Assembly (NCBI GenBank): GCA_964508655.1
Contig: CAZDUO010000108.1
Coordinates: forward strand, 1-11,170
Length of the DNA: 11,170 nt
Source of the DNA: VBAS01 sp964508655
Lineage (GTDB): Bacteria > Bacteroidota > Bacteroidia > Chitinophagales > Chitinophagaceae
Direction: 5' to 3'
A program made the translations under genes and the position numbers. Position 1 is the stretch's first letter; every line of letters starts with the position of its first letter. This document shows positions 7,004 through 11,170 of the stretch, piece by piece. The notes beneath the pieces were generated by a model. It ran no database searches and was not told where the DNA came from. It saw nothing but the letters and a program-made list of their open reading frames with translations.

Positions 7004-7141
7004 GATTTTCGTTTTGGGTTAAAAAAAAATTGTGCGGGCAGGAAACACTTCTCATAAGGCGATACCGGATTTACCGGCCTGTTAAGATAAAAATTTCCGG
7101 AATCAAACCGGGCAATTTTTCTTTATTCTTACTTTCACACG

Positions 7142-8191
7142 ATGCAGGCACTCACATTTGGCGGCATCGAAACCGTTATTCATCAAGCAGTGGCCGACCC
7201 GGCCATAATGAACCCGGATGATGCCATTGTGCAGGTAACGCTTGCCGGCATCTGTGGCTCCGACCTGCATGTGTATCACGGCGGGGAAAGCGGGCTGGAT
7301 GAAGGCACGGTAATGGGACATGAGTTTACAGGAGTAGTAGTGGAAACCGGCAGCGCTGTGAAAAAAATTAAAAGAGGTGCAAAAGTGCTCAGCCCATTCA
7401 CTACTTCCTGCGGCGAGTGTTACTATTGTCGCACCGGGCTTACCTGCCGTTGTGAGAAAGGAAATCTTTTCGGCTGGGTGCAGGGCGGTGCCGGTTTACA
7501 CGGCGCACAGGCGCAGTATGTACTTGTGCCGATGGCTGATTCTACCCTTATTCCCTTAAGCAATGATTTGAGCGAAGAAAAAGGATTGCTGCTGGGTGAT
7601 GTTTTTTCCACCGGTTATTTCTGTGCAGAGAATGCGGGAGTAAATGAGAATGGCGTGTATGTGGTGCTGGGTTGCGGCCCGGTGGGCCTGATGACGATCA
7701 TTGCAGCTAAACATTTGGGCGCCGGAAAAATTTTTGCCATTGATTATTTACCCGAAAGACTGGCGATGGCAGAAGAATTTGGCGCCGTGCCCTTGCATCC
7801 ATCATTTGAAAATGTAAAAGAAAAAATATTGTCTGCCACTGCCAGCCGCGGCGCCGATGCCGTGATGGAAGTGGTGGGCAGCCCCGAAGCCCTGCGGCTG
7901 GCAATAGATTTAGTAAGACCCGGCGGCACCATTTCATCCGTTGGTGTGCATACGGCAAAGCATTTTTCATTTTCTCCGGGTGAGGCTTATGATAAAAACC
8001 TCACTTATAAAATCGGCCGTTGCCCGGCCCGATTTTATGCTGACAAACTTTTGAGAGAAGAAATTGTGCAGCGTTACCCGCTTGAAAAAATCATCACCCA
8101 CCGCTTTGCCCTGTCGGATGGCGCCAGGGCGTATGAGGTGTTTGATAAAAAATTGGATGGCTGCATCAAACCGGTATTGCAGGTGCAGTGA
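7142..8191 (+). CDS. Zinc-dependent medium-chain alcohol dehydrogenase family
   Basis: This is an NAD(P)-dependent oxidoreductase of the zinc MDR superfamily, cytoplasmic, 349 residues, complete. Catalytic zinc ligands fit C38 (GICGSD), H60-E61 (MGHEFTG) and D153 (GDVFSTGYF). The structural-zinc lobe shows C90, C93, C96 and C104 in the usual spacing. The Rossmann fold begins with VVLGCGPVGL (174-183, GxGxxG), and the acidic D201 at the end of the second strand favours NAD over NADP. The order and sequence are closest to the broad sorbitol/threonine/formaldehyde-dehydrogenase-like group, but the exact substrate cannot be stated. The gene is divergent from the broken lipoprotein gene (138-bp spacer) and converges with the 99-residue secreted protein with 49 bases between stops. 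Confidence 0.92.
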   Translation: MQALTFGGIETVIHQAVADPAIMNPDDAIVQVTLAGICGSDLHVYHGGESGLDEGTVMGHEFTGVVVETGSAVKKIKRGAKVLSPFTTSCGECYYCRTGLTCRCEKGNLFGWVQGGAGLHGAQAQYVLVPMADSTLIPLSNDLSEEKGLLLGDVFSTGYFCAENAGVNENGVYVVLGCGPVGLMTIIAAKHLGAGKIFAIDYLPERLAMAEEFGAVPLHPSFENVKEKILSATASRGADAVMEVVGSPEALRLAIDLVRPGGTISSVGVHTAKHFSFSPGEAYDKNLTYKIGRCPARFYADKLLREEIVQRYPLEKIITHRFALSDGARAYEVFDKKLDGCIKPVLQVQ

Positions 8192-8240
8192 TGATATTTC
8201 AACGGGGATTGTTACCTCGGGATGAAAAAGCCAATTTGGT

Positions 8241-8540
8241 TTAACCGCCAATTTTTCCAATGAGATATTTCGATGATTGCCTTTTTTTCTTCTCAACACC
8301 GCTACGCAGTCTCTCGGACTGGTTGTAATTGTCCATCATGCCCTGCATCCTGAAGTTGCCCCTTCTTCTTTTTTTATTGTAATGAGTAAAAGGGTAAACA
8401 GCCTGGGGCTGGTTTTGCATCATAACGGGAACTGAATATGTTACCGGGTTGCGGTATTTCTGTTTTCCTTTCTTTGCTTTCTGTGCATTGCTTATTAAAG
8501 CGGCAGAAAGCAGAACAGCACAAAAAATCAGCTTTTTCAT
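8241..8540 (-). CDS. Small, very basic secreted protein of unknown function
   Basis: This is a 99-residue protein with a signal peptide MKKLIFCAVLLSAALISNAQ (1-20). The mature 79 residues contain about 20 Lys/Arg against 3 Asp/Glu, with clusters KAKKGKQKYR (21-30), KKRRR (56-60) and KKKR (84-87), and Met/Gln/Asn-rich stretches between. I recognise no family. The frame is open upstream to an ATG at 8639, but that extension (34 residues) has no signal-peptide start and looks like leader; the start at 8540 gives a standard Bacteroidota MKK signal peptide. An inverted repeat sits 28-43 bases upstream of this start. Possible roles for such basic secreted peptides include binding acidic polymers, but that is a guess. 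Confidence 0.75.
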   Translation of the reverse strand: MKKLIFCAVLLSAALISNAQKAKKGKQKYRNPVTYSVPVMMQNQPQAVYPFTHYNKKRRRGNFRMQGMMDNYNQSERLRSGVEKKKRQSSKYLIGKIGG

Positions 8541-8927
8541 AAATGTTTTTTTATAAATCAGCTTCACGGGTAAATTGTTACCCTTTATTGCAAGGAAATT
8601 TTTCATGGACAATTGTAATTCCTTTTTAAAACCCTTCATTCAATTGCAGCTAAAAATTTTTGTCCGGGCCGAAGGCTTCCTTCGAAGATCACAAAGTATT
8701 CTCCGGAGTAATCCCACATGACCGTCGAAGAGTCTTCGTACTGTTGGGAAATGGCTTGCATGGAGAGTTGCGGAAAGGAAAATTTTAATTTAGTCGAAGG
8801 GTCATGTTGTGCCGGTACTCTGACAAAGTACGGCAAGAGGGGGATTTATTATTAGCGAATGGTAATTTCCGGGAGAAGCAGTAAAAAAATATTCTTAGCT
8901 TAGCCCTTTTTCAATTACAGTTTAGGG
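8541..8927. other. 387-bp spacer with an uncertain short reading frame
   Basis: This divergent spacer contains a minus-strand frame 8636-8836 (66 codons from a TTG, ...QQYEDSSTVMWDYSGEYF...). It ends in TGA overlapping a downstream ATG at 8637-8639 and is preceded in frame by TAA TAA TAA. Its codon choice is unlike neighbouring genes (TAC, GTC, CTC and TCG are frequent), it has no homology I recognise, and its start is weak. A cysteine-rich plus-strand frame overlaps it. I therefore do not call a gene. The block also shows inverted 8-mers ACATGACC (8716-8723) and GGTCATGT (8800-8807), each joined to a GTCGAAG on its inner side. Confidence 0.4.
8568..8583. repeat. Inverted repeat upstream of the 99-residue gene
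   Basis: GGGTAA and TTACCC form a perfect 6-bp inverted repeat with a 4-base centre, in the leader of the minus-strand gene starting at 8540. Its half ATTGTTACC (8574-8582) recurs at 8208-8216 just past that gene's 3' end. It could be an operator-like site or a leader hairpin; the evidence is symmetry only. Confidence 0.3.
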
Positions 8928-9200
8928 ATGCCCATAATAAAATTCACCTATGCGCTGAAAAGATTTTTTCCCGGTCTGAAAGACATTCCTGCCGAAGGAA
9001 AATCTTTCGCCGAACTTTTCAAAGAAATTGAATCCCGCTACCCGGGCTTGTCTGCCTATGTACTCGATGAACAGGGCAGCCTGCGCCGGCATGTGAATAT
9101 TTTTATTGACGGCAAAATGATAAATGACCGCAATACCCTGAAAGACCCGTTTGCCGTGAACAGCGAGATTTATATCATGCAGGCTTTATCAGGCGGCTGA
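8928..9200 (+). CDS. MoaD/ThiS family ubiquitin-like protein
   Basis: This 90-residue protein has a beta-grasp (ubiquitin-like) fold of the MoaD/ThiS superfamily. The N-terminal strand IIKFTYALKRFFPG (3-16) is followed by the helix SFAELFKEIESRYPG (26-40), the RRHVNIFIDGKMIND segment (53-67) typical of MoaD-like proteins, and the final strand EIYIMQALSGG (80-90). It ends exactly in Gly-Gly, the site that in MoaD and ThiS is adenylated by an E1-like enzyme and turned into a thiocarboxylate sulfur donor. No MoaE, MoeB/ThiF, ThiG or JAB protease gene is in the window. The downstream Asp-box protein begins 17 bases after the stop, so both are probably co-transcribed and functionally linked. The true role (sulfur carrier or protein modifier) is open. 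Confidence 0.9.
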   Translation: MPIIKFTYALKRFFPGLKDIPAEGKSFAELFKEIESRYPGLSAYVLDEQGSLRRHVNIFIDGKMINDRNTLKDPFAVNSEIYIMQALSGG

Positions 9201-9217
9201 ACCAAAACTATACGATT

Positions 9218-10300
9218 ATGAAACCAACGCTTCTCCTCGGTACCCGCAAAGGTTTTATTGCGTACCGCTTCCAGGATGGAAAATGGAAATCAGAAAATCT
9301 TTCTTTTGAAGGCATTCCCGTTTCTATTGCTTTTGCTGATGCAAGAACCGGCACCTGGTGGGCTGCCCTTGACCACGGGCACTGGGGTGTCAAGCTTCAC
9401 CGCTCAACCGACAGGGGAAAAACATGGGAAGAACTGACCGCTCCTGCTTACCCCGAAGGCGAGGAAGTAAAAGATAGCATGCCTGCCACAACCCGGTATA
9501 TCTGGGCTATGGCACATGGTGGGAAAAAATTTCCTTCAAGAATATGGCTTGGTACCGACCCCGGTGGTTTGTTTGTGAGTGAAGACGACGGAAAGAGTTT
9601 TCAGCTGGTGGGGTCACTGTGGCATCATCCCACACGCAAAGAGGGTTGGTTTGGCGGCGGCCGTGACCTGCCAGGCATTCATTCCATCGTGGTAGACCCG
9701 CGGGATGAAAATCATATTCACATCGGCATCAGTTGTGCCGGTGTGTTTGAAACCACCGACAGTGGCAATACCTGGCAAATTCGCAATAAGGGTATGCGTG
9801 CCGACTTTCTGCCCGACCCCAATGCCGAAACAGGATACGACCCGCACATTGTTGTAGCAGCGCCTTCTGACCCTGATGTGCTGTGGCAGCAGAATCACTG
9901 CGGCATTTTTCGCATGGCAAATGGTTCAAAGGAGTGGATAGACATAAGCCAGCCCGAAGGTCCTGCCCGGTTTGGTTTTGCTATTGCTGTGGCTGAAGAT
10001 AATCCTGAACAGGCCTGGGTGGCGCCGGCACACAGCGACATGAACCGGAGTGCCATCAAAGGCGCTCTTTGCATTTGCCGCACCGATGATGGCGGAAAAA
10101 CATGGAAACAGCAACGTAAAGGATTACCGCAGGAAAATTGTTTTGATATAGTGTACCGTCACTGTCTTGCAAGTTCCGGCGATGCTGTTGCATTTGGCAC
10201 CACCACGGGCAATTTATTTTTTTCACCCGACCGCGGTGAAAGCTGGCAGGCGCTGAATAATTATTTGCCCATGGTGTACTCGGTGCAGTTTGCAGATTAG
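9218..10300 (+). CDS. Asp-box (BNR) beta-propeller protein, sialidase-like fold
   Basis: This is a 360-residue cytoplasmic-type protein (no signal peptide) built of Asp-box repeats: STDRGKTW (63-70), SEDDGKSF (121-128), TTDSGNTW (179-186), RTDDGGKTW (288-296) and SPDRGESW (336-343). The spacing suggests a beta-propeller, as in sialidase- or VPS10-type proteins. Conserved non-repeat blocks are WFGGGRDLPGIHSIVVDP (144-161) and DPHIVVAAPSDPDVLWQQNH (208-227), the latter rich in polar residues facing a likely central site. Database labels for such proteins are often exo-alpha-sialidase or glycosyl hydrolase, but I see no FRIP motif and no obvious arginine triad, so sialidase activity is not supported. 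The 17-bp gap to the upstream MoaD-like gene indicates an operon. Substrate or binding partner unknown. Confidence 0.9.
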   Translation: MKPTLLLGTRKGFIAYRFQDGKWKSENLSFEGIPVSIAFADARTGTWWAALDHGHWGVKLHRSTDRGKTWEELTAPAYPEGEEVKDSMPATTRYIWAMAHGGKKFPSRIWLGTDPGGLFVSEDDGKSFQLVGSLWHHPTRKEGWFGGGRDLPGIHSIVVDPRDENHIHIGISCAGVFETTDSGNTWQIRNKGMRADFLPDPNAETGYDPHIVVAAPSDPDVLWQQNHCGIFRMANGSKEWIDISQPEGPARFGFAIAVAEDNPEQAWVAPAHSDMNRSAIKGALCICRTDDGGKTWKQQRKGLPQENCFDIVYRHCLASSGDAVAFGTTTGNLFFSPDRGESWQALNNYLPMVYSVQFAD

Positions 10301-10305
10301 AACTA

Positions 10306-10336
10306 CCGGGTTTCAGTTTCCTGATGAGGAACCCGG
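10306..10336 (+). terminator. Hairpin after the Asp-box gene, weak terminator
   Basis: CCGGGTT (10306-10312) pairs with AACCCGG (10330-10336) around a 17-base loop, six bases after the TAG stop. The following sequence GTTAATCACTTCTTG lacks a U-run, so termination is uncertain. Confidence 0.35.
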
Positions 10337-10348
10337 GTTAATCACTTC

Positions 10349-10375
10349 TTGATAATTGGTGAACATTTATCTTTG
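10349..10375 (+). promoter_or_regulatory. Candidate Bacteroidota promoter before the heptamer array
   Basis: TATCTTTG (10368-10375) is a perfect TAnnTTTG -7 box, with TTG at 10349-10351 as a possible -33 element (16-base spacing, slightly short). If used for the S9 peptidase at 10589, the transcript would begin near 10380 and carry the whole inverted heptamer array in a leader of about 200 bases. Confidence 0.4.
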
Positions 10376-10380
10376 TTCGT

Positions 10381-10462
10381 TGAGCATTGAGCATTGAGCA
10401 CTGAGCGTTTTCAACTCCAAATAAAAAATGTTCAATATTCAATATTAAATTTTCAATGCTCC
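10381..10462. repeat. Inverted array of 7-bp units
   Basis: The left arm has TGAGCAT (10381-10387), TGAGCAT (10388-10394), TGAGCAC (10395-10401) and a partial TGAGCG (10402-10407). After a 20-base spacer, the right arm has five consecutive heptamers on the complementary motif: ATGTTCA (10428-10434), ATATTCA, ATATTAA, ATTTTCA and ATGCTCC (10456-10462). The outer ends are perfectly complementary (GAGCATTGA at 10382-10390, TCAATGCTC at 10453-10461). As single-stranded DNA or RNA it folds into a long imperfect hairpin. Confidence 0.75.
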
Positions 10463-10588
10463 ATGATGATGAATCCTCAATCATAACCGTGTTGACCGGC
10501 TATCAAATCACTGTCATCCTGTTTTTGAAAAGAACTTATCTTGCGAACGCTGTGAACTCCATTGTTTAACTACCGCATTTAAATCGTT

Positions 10589-11170
10589 ATGAAAAAAATA
10601 TTTCTTGCCTGCTTTGCATTTGTATTTTTTCTTTTTGCCCATGCGCAGGAAAATTCACTTGCAGCCAATGATTACCAACAGGCAGAAAGCATGCTGGGGT
10701 ATAATGTACAGCCATTTATTGACCGGGGAAGCGTAAACCCTAACTGGCTGGGTGAAGATAAATTCTGGTACCGCGTACTCACGGCAAATGGCAGTGAATT
10801 TATACTGGTTGATTGTGCAAAGGGAACAAAAACTCAGGCTTTTGACCATCAAAAATTAGCTTCAGCTCTTTCTTCCGTCACTGGAAAAATATACACATCC
10901 TCCATGCTGCCGTTTCAGGTTTTCAGTTATGCGGAAGATGGTAAGTCCATCAGCTTTCGTGCCGGGGATAAACAGTGGAAATGCAGCTTGACCGACTATA
11001 GCTGCACCGGGGATAAATCAAAAACAACGGAAAACACAGCCGGCCAGCAACAGGGCTTTGGCCGAAGAGGAGGCCGTTCACCCGAAGTGCTTTCACCCGA
11101 TGGCAGCAAAGCAGCCTTTATCAGGAATTTCAACCTGTGGATCCGCGATGTAAAAAGCGGCACGGAAACA
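10589..11170 (+). CDS. S9 family peptidase (DPP IV type), N-terminal part
   Basis: The frame from the ATG at 10589 is open to the end of the window (194 codons, 3' end missing). A signal peptide MKKIFLACFAFVFFLFAHAQ (1-20) predicts export to the periplasm. The mature part opens with NDYQQAESMLGYNVQPFIDRG (27-47), then VNPNWLGEDKFWYRV (49-63), as in the dipeptidyl peptidase IV-like S9 peptidases of Bacteroidota. LSPDGSKAAFIRNFNLWIRD (168-187) is the characteristic start of the DPPIV_N beta-propeller (SPDG...AF.R..NLW). The catalytic alpha/beta-hydrolase domain with Ser-Asp-His would lie beyond the window. A Gln/Gly/Arg-rich insert at 152-163 is a typical variable linker. Function: release of N-terminal dipeptides from peptides, inferred from the family. 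Confidence 0.87.
   Translation, partial: MKKIFLACFAFVFFLFAHAQENSLAANDYQQAESMLGYNVQPFIDRGSVNPNWLGEDKFWYRVLTANGSEFILVDCAKGTKTQAFDHQKLASALSSVTGKIYTSSMLPFQVFSYAEDGKSISFRAGDKQWKCSLTDYSCTGDKSKTTENTAGQQQGFGRRGGRSPEVLSPDGSKAAFIRNFNLWIRDVKSGTET

Noticed and set aside
8928..9200. Molybdopterin synthase small subunit moaD in a molybdenum cofactor operon
   Set aside because: No MoaE or other cofactor genes are adjacent; the partner is an Asp-box protein, so a gene symbol is not justified.
9218..10300. Secreted sialidase
   Set aside because: There is no signal peptide, no FRIP motif and no recognisable arginine triad; Asp-boxes alone only show the propeller fold.
10381..10462. CRISPR array
   Set aside because: The units are 7 bp, contiguous and inverted, without spacers of constant length and without cas genes.

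Overview
The window looks like chromosomal DNA from a member of the Bacteroidota, most likely near the Chitinophagaceae. The evidence is a secreted multidomain protein ending in a type IX secretion (Por) sorting domain, leaders that are A/T-rich with no Shine-Dalgarno sequence, several TAnnTTTG-like promoter boxes, a SucC of the Bacteroidota type, and many short secreted or lipoprotein genes. There are no rRNA or tRNA genes, no CRISPR array and no intact transposase. Assignment below phylum level is an inference from general protein character.

Layout. Positions 1-201 are a window-edge spacer with two hairpins and a 7-bp-phased repeat next to the sucC stop. The minus strand then carries sucC (202-1413), a PIG-L/LmbE-type secreted deacetylase (1681-2598) and an unrecognised 354-residue secreted protein (2708-3772) with a strong terminator after it. 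Divergently, the plus strand carries a CHRD/HYR/T9SS cell-surface protein (4027-5691) with a textbook terminator. Positions 5709-7003 are a decayed stretch on the minus strand: a BRO-N family gene that has lost its normal 3' half, and a SnoaL/NTF2-like lipoprotein interrupted by an in-frame amber codon just after its signal peptide. A zinc-dependent medium-chain dehydrogenase (7142-8191, +) converges on a very basic 99-residue secreted protein (8241-8540, -).

From 8928 to 10300 a MoaD/ThiS-like ubiquitin-fold protein ending in GG and an Asp-box beta-propeller protein form a tight two-gene operon. The window closes with the first 194 residues of a DPP IV-type S9 peptidase (10589 onward), preceded by a conspicuous inverted array of 7-bp units.

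How things fit together. Most genes are independent housekeeping or envelope functions: the TCA cycle (sucC), redox (dehydrogenase), and secreted hydrolase, surface and peptidase genes. The two observations most worth following are the MoaD-like/Asp-box propeller operon, whose joint function I cannot assign, and degenerate heptamer-phased repeats at three separate intergenic sites that share the 7-bp period but not the unit sequence. The region 5709-7003 appears to be a zone of gene decay.
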